A DNA stretch of 41,836 nt from the NCBI GenBank assembly GCA_902806015.1, contig CADCUZ010000052.1, positions 1 through 41,836 on the forward strand, read 5' to 3'. The notes under the pieces are model-generated. The model was not told the DNA's origin, ran no database searches, and saw only the letters and a program-made list of their open reading frames with translations. The position numbers were made by a program, and so were the translations under genes. This document shows positions 16,311 to 23,254 of the stretch, piece by piece. The stretch comes from an uncultured Rubrobacteraceae bacterium. Its GTDB lineage: Bacteria > Actinomycetota > Rubrobacteria > Rubrobacterales > Rubrobacteraceae. Positions within the stretch are counted from its first letter, which is position 1. Each line of letters starts with the position of its first letter.

Positions 16311-16694
16311 TCAGTTGCTGCCTCGGGCGGGAAACGCTACCGGCCGAAAGTGCTCCGGAAGGCGTCGGTACTGCCAATCACGTTCCTTGGCGGTGGCGGC
16401 GGCAGAGCCGGTGGGGACCGCGGCTTTGGTGGCGGCCTTGACAGCGTAATCGGCGGCGTGCGTGGCGTGGCCGGCGACGCGGGCGGCGTCGCGGGCGGCG
16501 GCATGGGCGGCAAACGCGGCGGCGCGCGCCTCGCCCATCGCGATCTCGCCACGCGCCCAGGCACGCCCTGCCTCGACGGCATTCCGGGGTCGGTCGTCTT
16601 TCGGGCGCTCCTCCTCGAAGCACGGGAGCACGTGCTCGGCGCAGTCGGCGGGCCAGAGCGACAACGACCCGTGGTCCCGCTTGTCGAGCCCCAT
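16311..16694 (-). CDS. Imm-5 type putative immunity protein
   Basis: 127 residues from ATG 16694 (AGGGAAG ribosome site). MGLDKRDHGSLSLWPADCAE followed by EVLPC-like VLPCFEEERPKDDRP then AVEAGRAWARGEIAMGEARA are the family's N-terminal signature. The middle is an alanine-rich helix run (AAFAAHAAARDAARVAGHATHA). ERDWQYRRLPEHFRPV closes it. Members are annotated as putative immunity proteins of polymorphic toxin systems, but many occur, as here, with no toxin next to them, so the role is inference. Low-complexity GCG codons make the middle prone to slippage, yet the frame is intact. Confidence 0.75.
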   Translation of the reverse strand: MGLDKRDHGSLSLWPADCAEHVLPCFEEERPKDDRPRNAVEAGRAWARGEIAMGEARAAAFAAHAAARDAARVAGHATHAADYAVKAATKAAVPTGSAAATAKERDWQYRRLPEHFRPVAFPARGSN

Positions 16695-16855
16695 CTCACT
16701 TCCCTTTTCTACCTCAGCCACCATCGGTGGGGCGCCGGCCAGTCGACTCCCGCTGGATGGCCCACCGCCCTTACGGTCCCGGCATCCCGCTACCGGGCAC
16801 TCGACACCAGGAGCCCTCAGAACGGCCCAAGATCTGTCCACCCGGGGGACGCGCC

Positions 16856-18076
16856 CTAGAGTCGTTCGAGGGCCTGCTCGAGGTCGCCTATCACGTCGGC
16901 CGGGTGCTCGATCCCCGCCGAGAGCCGGATAAGGTTCTCCCTTACCCCTAGGCGCTCCCTACGCCCTGGAGAGAGCTCCCGATGCGAGGAGGTCGCCGGG
17001 TGGATGGCGAGGGTGTAGACGTCGCCGAGGCTCGGCGCTTTTACGCAGAGGTCCAGCGCGTTCAAGAACCAGAAGGCGGCCTCCCTGCCTTCTTCGGGGT
17101 CCACATCGAGCTCGAAGGAGACGAGGCCGCCGGTGTCCGAGAGGGCGCGTTTGGCGGTCTCGCGGTCGGGGTGGTCTTCGAGGGACGGGTGGTTGACCTT
17201 CGAGATCTTCGGGTGCTCCGAGAGACGGACCGCTATCTCGCGTGCGTTCTCGCACTGGCGGGCCATTCTTAAGGGGAGCGTCTTCAGGCCGCGGTGGGCG
17301 AGCCAGGCCTCGAAGGGGCCTAGCACGCCGCCGACGAGCTTGCGTATGCCCTCTACGGCCGCGGCGTAGGGCGGGCGGGCGACGACCACGCCGGCGGTGA
17401 GGTCGCCGTGGCCGGAGAGGTACTTCGTGGCGCTGTGGACCACGAGGTCCGCGCCGAGGTCCAGCGGGCGCTGCAGGTACGGTGTGCCGAAAGTGTTGTC
17501 CACGATCAGGGCCGCGCCGGAGGCGCGCGTTATCTCGGCCAGCCCCGCGATGTCCGCGACGCGGAGCATGGGGTTCGAGATGGTCTCCACGACCACGGCC
17601 CGGGGCCTCAACCGCGCGACGTTTTTCTCGACCGTGCCGAGGTCGTAGGCGTCGAAAAACCGGGTCTCCACGCCGTTGGCGCCGAAGACCTGCACGAGCA
17701 GGGTCGCCGTCGAGCCGTAGAGCTGCTCGGCGGCGAGCGCCACGGCCCCGGCCGTGAGCTCCGCCGCCGCGAGGGCCGCGTGCGTCGCGGCCATCCCCGA
17801 CCCGAAGGCGAAGGCGCGGGCCTCGCCGGCGCCCTCCAGCGAGCCGAGCGCCTCCTCGAAGGCCCGCACGGTAGGGTTGTCGTAGCGGGCGTAGCTGTAG
17901 CCCTCCTCCTCGCCGCCGAGCACCCTGTCGGTGGTCTGGATGTCCGGGTGGGAGAAGGTGGTCGAGGCGTAGATCGGGGTCGAGATCGGGTAGAAGCCGT
18001 CCTGGCCGTTGCCGGCCCCGTCGCGGCGCTCGCCGGAGTGCACGGCGCGCGTGTCGAAGCGATGGCCCTCGTCCAT
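16856..18076 (-). CDS. Trans-sulfuration PLP enzyme (cystathionine gamma-synthase/gamma-lyase family)
   Basis: 406 residues, standard for the Cys/Met metabolism PLP family. Y65 in SYARYDNPT and the GSGMAATHAAL loop bind the cofactor phosphate. D193 is in IVDNTFGTPYLQRPL, and the Schiff-base lysine is K218 in HSATKYLSGHGD. C-terminal GVRENLIRLSAGIEHPAD is the substrate-site segment (R in LIRLSAGIE). The sequence alone does not separate cystathionine synthase from lyase, O-acetylhomoserine sulfhydrylase or methionine gamma-lyase. ATG 18076 with AUAGGUAAG before it. The leader can fold into a pseudoknot that abuts the ribosome site (18089-18148). Confidence 0.9.
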   Translation of the reverse strand: MDEGHRFDTRAVHSGERRDGAGNGQDGFYPISTPIYASTTFSHPDIQTTDRVLGGEEEGYSYARYDNPTVRAFEEALGSLEGAGEARAFAFGSGMAATHAALAAAELTAGAVALAAEQLYGSTATLLVQVFGANGVETRFFDAYDLGTVEKNVARLRPRAVVVETISNPMLRVADIAGLAEITRASGAALIVDNTFGTPYLQRPLDLGADLVVHSATKYLSGHGDLTAGVVVARPPYAAAVEGIRKLVGGVLGPFEAWLAHRGLKTLPLRMARQCENAREIAVRLSEHPKISKVNHPSLEDHPDRETAKRALSDTGGLVSFELDVDPEEGREAAFWFLNALDLCVKAPSLGDVYTLAIHPATSSHRELSPGRRERLGVRENLIRLSAGIEHPADVIGDLEQALERL

Positions 18077-18088
18077 CTTACCTATGAA

Positions 18089-18148
18089 GGACCACTGCCC
18101 CGCATGGCAAAGATGCCGGCCTCCCGCAGGTGGTCCGCGGACGGGGCA
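18089..18148 (-). promoter_or_regulatory. Candidate H-type pseudoknot leader of the trans-sulfuration gene
   Basis: Reading the minus strand: TGCCCCG (18148-18142), 5 bases, GGACCAC (18136-18130), 27 bases, CGGGGCA (18102-18096), then immediately GTGGTCC (18095-18089). The first pairs with the third and the second with the fourth, 7 perfect pairs each, so the two stems interlock and can stack without a gap. The last strand ends 12 bases before the ATG, against the weak AGG ribosome site. The long loop holds a small GGC/GCC hairpin. I see no match to SAM-I, SAM-II, SAM-IV or SAH riboswitch cores. A transcription start upstream of 18148 is needed and is not proven. Confidence 0.4.
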
Positions 18149-18229
18149 CTAGCCGATGGAAGATGGAGACGTACAACACACCCTAAAGGATAACGGGTTT
18201 TGAGGGCGGTGTCGGTGGCTTCTGCTGCC

Positions 18230-18895
18230 TTAGACGCTGGTGGTCGCCGATCCCAACACCCGCAGGCACCGAGCCCTGGCGTCGCCGTTCTCGTCGCCTT
18301 CGATCCGGATCCTTCCGGACCCGAGCGCCTCCTCGACAGCCAGCCGCCCGGCGGTCAGAGCCAGGAAGGCGCCGGCGTCACCGGAGATCACAACGTCCGG
18401 GTCGTCCGCAGGCCCCTGCCTGGCCTCGACCGCGCCGCCGCCGACCCGCAGGTGGAACGTCTCCCCGTCGATGCGAAGCTCGTAGGCCTCCCGCGGACCG
18501 CACGCCGCGCCCGGTTCGAGCAGCGACCGCAGGGCCACCATCACCCACGCCGGCCGCAGTTCGTCCTCGTCTTGCAGTTCCCCTATGAGCCTGGACCCCC
18601 ACCGCGACAGCGCCACGACCACGGGCTCCAGTGACCGCCCCAACCCCGTCAACTCGTAGATGCCGGACCCCGCCGGTGGTGGCAGCGTGCCACGCCGCAC
18701 CACCCCGCGTTCCTCAAGCGCCTTGAGCCGCGCGGCGAGCAAATTCGTGCCGATACCCGGCAGCCCCCACAAAAGGTCCTTGAACCGCTTCGGCCCCGTC
18801 AAAAGCTCGCGCACCAGCAGCAGCGTCCACCGCTCCCCCACGACATCCAGGGCATGCGCCACCGTGCAGTGCTGGTCGTAACTCCTCTTGCTCAT
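18230..18895 (-). CDS. HxlR-family transcriptional regulator with C-terminal SCP2-like domain
   Basis: 221 residues from ATG 18895 (GGGAG 8 nt upstream). The winged-helix HxlR domain covers about 5-105: YDQHCTVAHALDVVGERWTL, LLVRELLTGPKRFKDLLWGL, GIGTNLLAARLKALEERGVV and YELTGLGRSLEPVV. The C-terminal 90 residues (YELRIDGETFHLRVGGGAVE, PDVVISGDAGAFLALTAGR) resemble a sterol-carrier/SCP2-like fold that may bind a hydrophobic ligand. Divergent from the sigma factor gene across 108 bases of AT-rich DNA with repeated sites, so autoregulation and control of the sigma gene are plausible. Confidence 0.88.
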   Translation of the reverse strand: MSKRSYDQHCTVAHALDVVGERWTLLLVRELLTGPKRFKDLLWGLPGIGTNLLAARLKALEERGVVRRGTLPPPAGSGIYELTGLGRSLEPVVVALSRWGSRLIGELQDEDELRPAWVMVALRSLLEPGAACGPREAYELRIDGETFHLRVGGGAVEARQGPADDPDVVISGDAGAFLALTAGRLAVEEALGSGRIRIEGDENGDARARCLRVLGSATTSV

Positions 18896-18923
18896 GCCCA
18901 AACTCCCGTCGATGCTCAAAATA

Positions 18924-18955
18924 ATATAGTTATCACTTGAAAAGTATATAGTAAT
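18924..18955. promoter_or_regulatory. Direct repeats in the HxlR/sigma intergenic region
   Basis: ATATAGTTAT (18924-18933) and ATATAGTAAT (18946-18955) are repeated with a 22-base period, two helical turns, in a strikingly AT-rich 60-base island between divergent starts. This is a good layout for paired dimers of the HxlR protein. Confidence 0.5.
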
Positions 18956-19003
18956 AGTGTACATTTACAAACGTTGGAGATCACGAATTTTGGGGGATAT
19001 GAG

Positions 19004-19867
19004 ATGACGAACGAGGCTCAGGCAACGCTCTCGTCGGGGCTTCCTGCGGAGACGCCGGAGTTGTTACCGGGTTACTTTGCGCGCATCGACAAGGGCAAGC
19101 TGCTCTCGCGGGAGGAGGAGATGGGTCTCGCGCGGAGGGCCCAGGACGGTGACCGCCGCGCCAGGCAGAGGCTTATCGAGAAGAATCTCAGGCTCGTCGT
19201 CTCCGTGGCCAAAAAGTACCGGGGGCAGGGCCTGCCCTTCGAGGACCTCATCCAGGAGGGCAATATAGGCCTCATGAAGGCCGTCGAGAAGTTCGACCCC
19301 GACCGGGGCTGGCGCTTTTCCACGTACGCGACGTGGTGGATAAGGCAGGCCGTCCAAAGGGCCGTGGCCGACAAGGGCCGCACCATAAGGGTGCCGGTGC
19401 ACAGGGGCGACAAGATCCGCAAGATGGCCCGCGCCTACAACGAGCTCTCCGCCGAGCTCACCCGCGAGCCCGCCGACGAGGAGGTGGCCGGGCGGCTGGA
19501 TTGGCCCGTCGACGAGGTGCGCGACCTGAAGAGCTCGCTGTGGGACGCCACGAGCCTCAACCAGCCCGTCGGCTCCGAGGCCGACGGCTCAGAGGTCGGG
19601 GAGTTCGTCACCGACGAGCGCTCCTCAGACACGGCCGGTGAGGTCATCAACGAGATCGAGACCGCGGGCCTCGACGAGGCCATCGGGCAACTGCCAGAGC
19701 GGCACCAGCACGTCCTGATCCGGCGCTACGGCCTCGGCGACGAGGGCGTGGCCACCCTGGCCCAGCTCAGCGACGAGATGGGGATCTCCAGGGAGCGGGT
19801 ACGCCAGATCCAGCGCGAGGCCGAGCGCATGCTCGCCACGAGCGAGTACGGCCGGGCCGCTGCCTAA
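19004..19867 (+). CDS. Group 2 sigma-70 factor (RpoD-related)
   Basis: 287 residues from ATG 19004 (GGGGGATATGAG upstream; an earlier in-frame ATG at 18974 lacks a site). Region 1.2: [20 protein letters not shown]. Region 2: [37 protein letters not shown] and [20 protein letters not shown] (2.3/2.4). Region 3: [20 protein letters not shown]. Region 4: [20 protein letters not shown] and [16 protein letters not shown]. It has no long region 1.1, so it is an alternative factor rather than the housekeeping one. A 15-bp stem terminator with a T-run follows. Control by the divergent HxlR protein is inference. Confidence 0.93.
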   Translation: MTNEAQATLSSGLPAETPELLPGYFARIDKGKLLSREEEMGLARRAQDGDRRARQRLIEKNLRLVVSVAKKYRGQGLPFEDLIQEGNIGLMKAVEKFDPDRGWRFSTYATWWIRQAVQRAVADKGRTIRVPVHRGDKIRKMARAYNELSAELTREPADEEVAGRLDWPVDEVRDLKSSLWDATSLNQPVGSEADGSEVGEFVTDERSSDTAGEVINEIETAGLDEAIGQLPERHQHVLIRRYGLGDEGVATLAQLSDEMGISRERVRQIQREAERMLATSEYGRAAA

Positions 19868-19883
19868 GCCCCGGTAATCTGGA

Positions 19884-19922
19884 AGAAGCCGCCACGCCGC
19901 TAGGCGTGGCGGCTTCTCTTTT
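19884..19922 (+). terminator. Intrinsic terminator of the sigma gene
   Basis: AGAAGCCGCCACGCC (19884-19898) pairs perfectly over 15 bases with GGCGTGGCGGCTTCT (19903-19917) around a GCTA loop, followed by CTTTT. Confidence 0.9.
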
Positions 19923-19967
19923 CGTGGTGGCGTCGGCTCTATACTGGGGGTCCGCAAAAGGTCCCCC

Positions 19968-20057
19968 GTGGGGAACGCGCAGAACAGGATCGACTACTTC
20001 GAGTACAAGAAGGCCGGGCGCGACGAGGGCGAGGCGGCCGCCCTGAAGAGTTACGTG
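19968..20057 (+). pseudogene. 5' part of a split TPR-protein gene (copy B)
   Basis: GTG 19968 begins NAQNRIDYFE then YKKAGRDEGEAAALKSYV. It matches the intact TPR protein encoded at 22499-22816 (RIDYFE, then YKKAGRDEDEAAALKRYV) except that the 20 residues between RIDYFE and YKKAG are deleted in frame. Recognisable sequence stops at 20057. The missing C-terminal part is found 2.86 kb away at 22915-23091 on the same strand. A TATACT box at 19940-19945 resembles the one before the intact copy. The piece cannot make a working protein. Confidence 0.75.
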
Positions 20058-20309
20058 GGGTCAACGGGTACGTGGGTACCCCGAGGCAACGCACCTCGCA
20101 GATCAGTTTTACCGCTTCTCTGATCGACCACGATGACGAACGGTCGGATTCGCGAGGGTTCAGAAGAGCGTAGACCGGCGGGGGCTTAGAGTTTGGGCAG
20201 AAACCTGCGCCGCAGCTTGATGGGCAGCGCACGGAGAAAGCCCGAGGAACGAAACATCCGTTTCGCGAAGCTGTGAATTGCACGCAACAGAGATCTCCCC
20301 GACAGGGAC

Positions 20310-20501
20310 GTGGCCGGTACCTACAGCATATCCGCAGTGGCCCTTTATCGGCAACTGGCGGAGGACGGGTTCCCCGTATGCCCGGAGTGCGGGTCCTGCA
20401 TCCCGACGAAGAACACCGCCAGGAGCATGCCCCACGAGAACGCAAGGCGCGTGGACCGGGTGTTCTGCGAACATCGCCTGTTCGTAGTTCTCGGAGGTTA
20501 G
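20310..20501 (+). CDS. Possible small cysteine-containing protein, 63 residues
   Basis: The reading contains FPVCPECGSC, a zinc-knuckle-like CxxCxxC string, then RVDRVFCEHRLFVVLGG before the stop. About 70 percent of third codon positions are G or C, which suggests coding. The GTG start has AGGGA only two bases before it, so initiation is weak. It lies within the inserted segment. I do not recognise it, and it may be a relic like its neighbours. Confidence 0.35.
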   Translation: MAGTYSISAVALYRQLAEDGFPVCPECGSCIPTKNTARSMPHENARRVDRVFCEHRLFVVLGG

Positions 20502-20553
20502 CGACCAAACTTCGTCGTAAAGTCCGCGACGCATGTGCCGACCAACGCCGGCG

Positions 20554-21308
20554 TTAGAGCCTGCGGGCGACGTAGAGCTCGCTGCGGTATCCCTCGACGA
20601 CGCGGCGGCCCCCGTCCCTTCGTCGATCGGCTGCGCCACGGCCGCGAAGAGCCGCTGCCGGGTCCGACCCTCGAGGGCCCTGTGGCTCGAGTGGGTGCCC
20701 AGCAGCCGCGGGTAGCTTCCCGATTCGTGGGCCACCCCGAAACGGTAGCGGTGCTCCTCGGGTCTCCCGAAGTAGCCCGAACGTCCTATCTCACCCGCCT
20801 TGTCGGGCTCCCGGTCTAGGCGCAGCGGCCTCCGCTCCGGGGCGAGCTCGGGCGCCGTGCGGCGGTGGACGTCGTCGAGTGCCTCCGCGAAGCCCTCGCT
20901 ACTGCCCTCGGGGTCGTGGGTGTTCCAGATAAGCGCGAGCGAGCCTTCCGACCGGAGGGCCCGGGCGCTCTTTCGGTAGCGGACCGACGGGTCGGCCCAG
21001 TGGAACGCCGTGGCCGAGACGACAAGATCGAAGGCCCCCTCCAGCGTCGCCAGCGGCCAGCCCTCGAAGGAGGAGGCGAGCACCCGCGCGTCCGGGTGGT
21101 CGGCCAGCTTGCCGCGGGCTATCGCGGCGAGGTTTGCGCCGAGCTCCACGCACAATACGCGGTAGCCTCGGCGGGCGGGCGGGATCATGGCCTGTCCGGT
21201 ACCGCAGCCTATCTCGAGCGCCTTCGCCCCCGGCCCCGTGCCGGACAGGGATGCTAGATCGTCGAAGAATAGCTCCGGCTAGCCGGGACGGACGCTTGCC
21301 ATGCCCAT
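20554..21308 (-). pseudogene. Class I SAM-dependent methyltransferase, broken by a stop and a frameshift
   Basis: The frame shows ELFFDDLASLSGTGPGAKAL then LEIGCGTGQAMIPPARRGY (SAM motif I), then FDLVVSATAFHWADP (motif post-I). A TAG replaces the tyrosine codon of the VRPGYPELF motif (minus strand, about 21282). Near the 3' end a frameshift after AQPIDEG is needed to reach GGRRVVEGYRSELYVARRL, the true C-terminus ending at the TAA 20556-20554. The usual first 20 residues are also replaced. Two independent lesions make this a pseudogene. Confidence 0.8.
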
Positions 21309-21329
21309 CTGAGCCTCCAAAGCTGGTGC

Positions 21330-21659
21330 TTACCATCCCGTACCGATCTCACGCGCAAAACCCAGAGACGTTCGCCCGAGCGCTTCGAGGACACGAAGCG
21401 CCTCGCTGGGCAAGAAGCGCTCGCGAACCGCCTTGATGGTGGGGCCGTCGTCCCAGTAGCGCAGGGCGGCTGGCACGCCCTCGGAGCTCTCGGGCGTGGA
21501 GCGCGTCAACTCCGGCACCTCTGGAGATCCTATGCGCATCTCCTCTGCTTGCGAAATCTTCGACGCCAGTGCACCCGGTAGCGCCCCTTCTACGCACCCG
21601 AGTGCGTGGAAGAAGCATACTCGGAAGTACGCGGTAGCAATCTCCGGCCCTCGGCACCT
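21330..21659 (-). pseudogene. Unrecognised coding remnant lacking a 5' end
   Basis: An open frame after a TGA at 21662-21660 reads PEIATAYFRVCFFHALGC then GALPGALASKISQAEEMRIG, later VPAALRYWDDGPTIKAVRER and FLPSEALRVLEALGRTSLG. The sense and G/C-rich third positions look like real protein. No start codon with a ribosome site is present; the ATG at 21539 is preceded by GAGGAG with no spacer. I do not recognise the family. It is probably the 3' part of a gene cut by rearrangement. Confidence 0.45.
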
Positions 21660-21837
21660 TCAGATGGCGAACACGGCCGGGGGTTTGGCGCCCCGGGTCC
21701 CCCCGCGCCGGATGTCGCCACGAACGCGGCGAGAAAGCGTGGCAAGCGCTTGCGACTTTATATCGCCGGACTTTTCAAGAATTTGGGGAGTCGCCCCCTT
21801 GCGGGGGCTCGGCCCCATTGAACCGGGGCTATGGACG

Positions 21838-22107
21838 CTAACCCCCGGAAAGAACCGCTGTCCTAAGCTCCTTACGCCCGAGCGTCTTGCCACGCCCACG
21901 GCAGCGCGTGAGCTGTTCTGCGTAAGTCTTGCTAGCCTTGTCATCCTCGAAGAACAACCATCGGTGTTCCCCGCCGACCCACCAGAGCTGCCCCCAGATC
22001 GGTGCCCCCTGCCCACACGAAAACGCAGCGCCGCCATAAGCCCGAACCTCCCGCCCATCTCCGTACCCTGGGGGACAAAAATATCCGGGCCGGCGAAGCC
22101 GCTCCTG
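21838..22107 (-). pseudogene. Remnant of a small zinc-ribbon-like protein
   Basis: The open frame between stops reads GAPIWGQLWWVGGEHRWLFF then EDDKASKTYAEQLTRC and GRGKTLGRKELR. FEDD...TYAEQL.RCxGCGxxL resembles the end of small proteins with a terminal CxxC knuckle, but the second cysteine is arginine here (CRGR) and there is no start codon anywhere in the frame. Decay is therefore likely. Confidence 0.35.
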
Positions 22108-22498
22108 CTAGGAGTAGCGATCGCCAGCCCGCGTGACAAGCCCCGGTCGTGCCACAACGCCGGTGCTTAGGGCTAGTTGTCTACCTGTGCGTACATCGGT
22201 CCTTGCCTCCTACTAGAGGTACAACAGCCTGTTTCGTATCGTATCACACGTTACTAAGCCCGATCCCGCTCCTGGTGCAGACGCATCCTCGTACCCTATT
22301 AACCGGAGTGCGTGGAAGGCGGGTTCTGCAAAGTCCGCTTTCACGATTCTGTATCGGTGCGCCTTGATAGAGCCGCGCGGAAGGGGTAGAACGTACCGAC
22401 TCCGCAGCCCCGTCACCCAGCATGCAGGAGGGGGTGCGCACGATATTCGTCCTACCGGGTGACACGCCCTCGTCGTAGGAGCTGCTGGCCTCGCTCCC

Positions 22499-22816
22499 CT
22501 ACCCGTTCAACTGTATGAGCGCGAGCCTGATATCTTCGGCCATCCCGCTATGGCCGAACTTCTCGGATTGGCCGATGCCCCTCTCGTAAGCCGCCCGCGC
22601 CTCGTCCTTGCGCCCCAGGTGCGTGAGCACCTGCCCAAGGCGGGCATACGCGTTGCCCTCGTCGTCCTCGTGGGCCTCCACGTACCTCTTCAGGGCGGCC
22701 GCCTCGTCCTCGTCGCGTCCGGCCTTCTTGTACTCGTTGGCGAGGGCCAAAAGCCCCATAGGGTTCCGCGGGTTGTCCGCCAGCATCCGCTCGAAGTAGT
22801 CGATCCTGTCTTCCAT
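22499..22816 (-). CDS. Small TPR-repeat protein (copy A, intact)
   Basis: 105 residues from ATG 22816, with GGAGGAGG 5 nt upstream. Tandem helical pairs are visible: MEDRIDYFERMLADNPRNPM, LLALANEYKKAGRDEDEA, AYARLGQVLTHLGRKDEARA and AYERGIGQSEKFGHSGMAED. These are two to three tetratricopeptide repeats; the protein probably binds a partner and has no catalytic site. A TATACT box lies at 22854-22849 on the same strand. It sits 100 bases from the 3' half of its broken paralogue, in opposite orientation. Confidence 0.85.
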   Translation of the reverse strand: MEDRIDYFERMLADNPRNPMGLLALANEYKKAGRDEDEAAALKRYVEAHEDDEGNAYARLGQVLTHLGRKDEARAAYERGIGQSEKFGHSGMAEDIRLALIQLNG

Positions 22817-22914
22817 TCGGCCTCCTCCCGCCACTCGTTTGATAGGTCAGTATAAGACACCGCGAGGCGTAGACCCGCGCCGTTTGAAGTACGGGCGTTA
22901 TTCGGAGGGACGCC

Positions 22915-23091
22915 CGTCAAGACGAGGGCAACGCGTACCTGCGGTTGGGCGAGGCGCTCACGAGGCTGGGGCGGTAGGGCGAGGCGCGGGCGGCCTACGT
23001 GACGGGCATCCGGCGGGCCGACAAGTCCGGCCACAGCGCGACTGCCGAGGACCTCAGGCTCGCGCGGGTCCAGCTCGGCGGGTGGGTCTAG
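22915..23091 (+). pseudogene. 3' part of the split TPR-protein gene (copy B)
   Basis: The frame reads RQDEGNAYLRLGEALTRLGR, then a TAG at 22975-22977, then GEARAAYVTGIRRADKSGHS and ATAEDLRLARVQLGGWV before the TAG at 23089-23091. It aligns without gaps to the C-terminal half of copy A (DEGNAYARLGQVLTHLGR... AEDIRLALIQLNG). It begins almost exactly where the 5' piece at 19968-20057 ends, so only about four or five residues are missing between them. Confidence 0.8.
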
Positions 23092-23254
23092 GGGGGCCGA
23101 TTAGGGGGTAAGAACCTCTCCGAGCATGTGGGGTATCATAAAGGGGATCGAGTTGTCTTTTAGCCTTGCCAAGAGCGCGGCGTGGGGGGGCGGGGCAGGT
23201 AGCCCGTCTCCCCTCACGGACGCCTGGACTTCTTCAAGAGCGTAACGTGAGGGT

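Larger units (their letters stand above)
20058..22914. other. Inserted or rearranged 2.86-kb segment inside TPR copy B
   Basis: The two halves of copy B border this segment. It holds a small cysteine-containing reading frame, a dead methyltransferase, two decayed coding remnants, about 390 bases (22108-22498) in which I see no gene, and the intact TPR copy A in the opposite orientation. Base composition around 21600-22400 is lower in GC and poorer in codon bias than the flanks. No clear terminal inverted repeat or target duplication is visible, and no transposase, so the mechanism is open: insertion, or inversion between TPR copies. Confidence 0.5.

Noticed and set aside
16378..16623. Low-complexity GCG-rich repeats as a possible repeat array
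   Set aside because: They are the alanine codons of the Imm-5 protein and have no regular period.
18089..18148. SAH or SAM riboswitch of a known class on either strand
   Set aside because: The topology is similar to that of the SAH riboswitch, but the conserved core bases are missing, and on the plus strand there is no gene to control.
22108..22498. Short frames in both strands between the zinc-ribbon remnant and TPR copy A
   Set aside because: Codon third positions are near random and no motif is seen; I treat it as non-coding.
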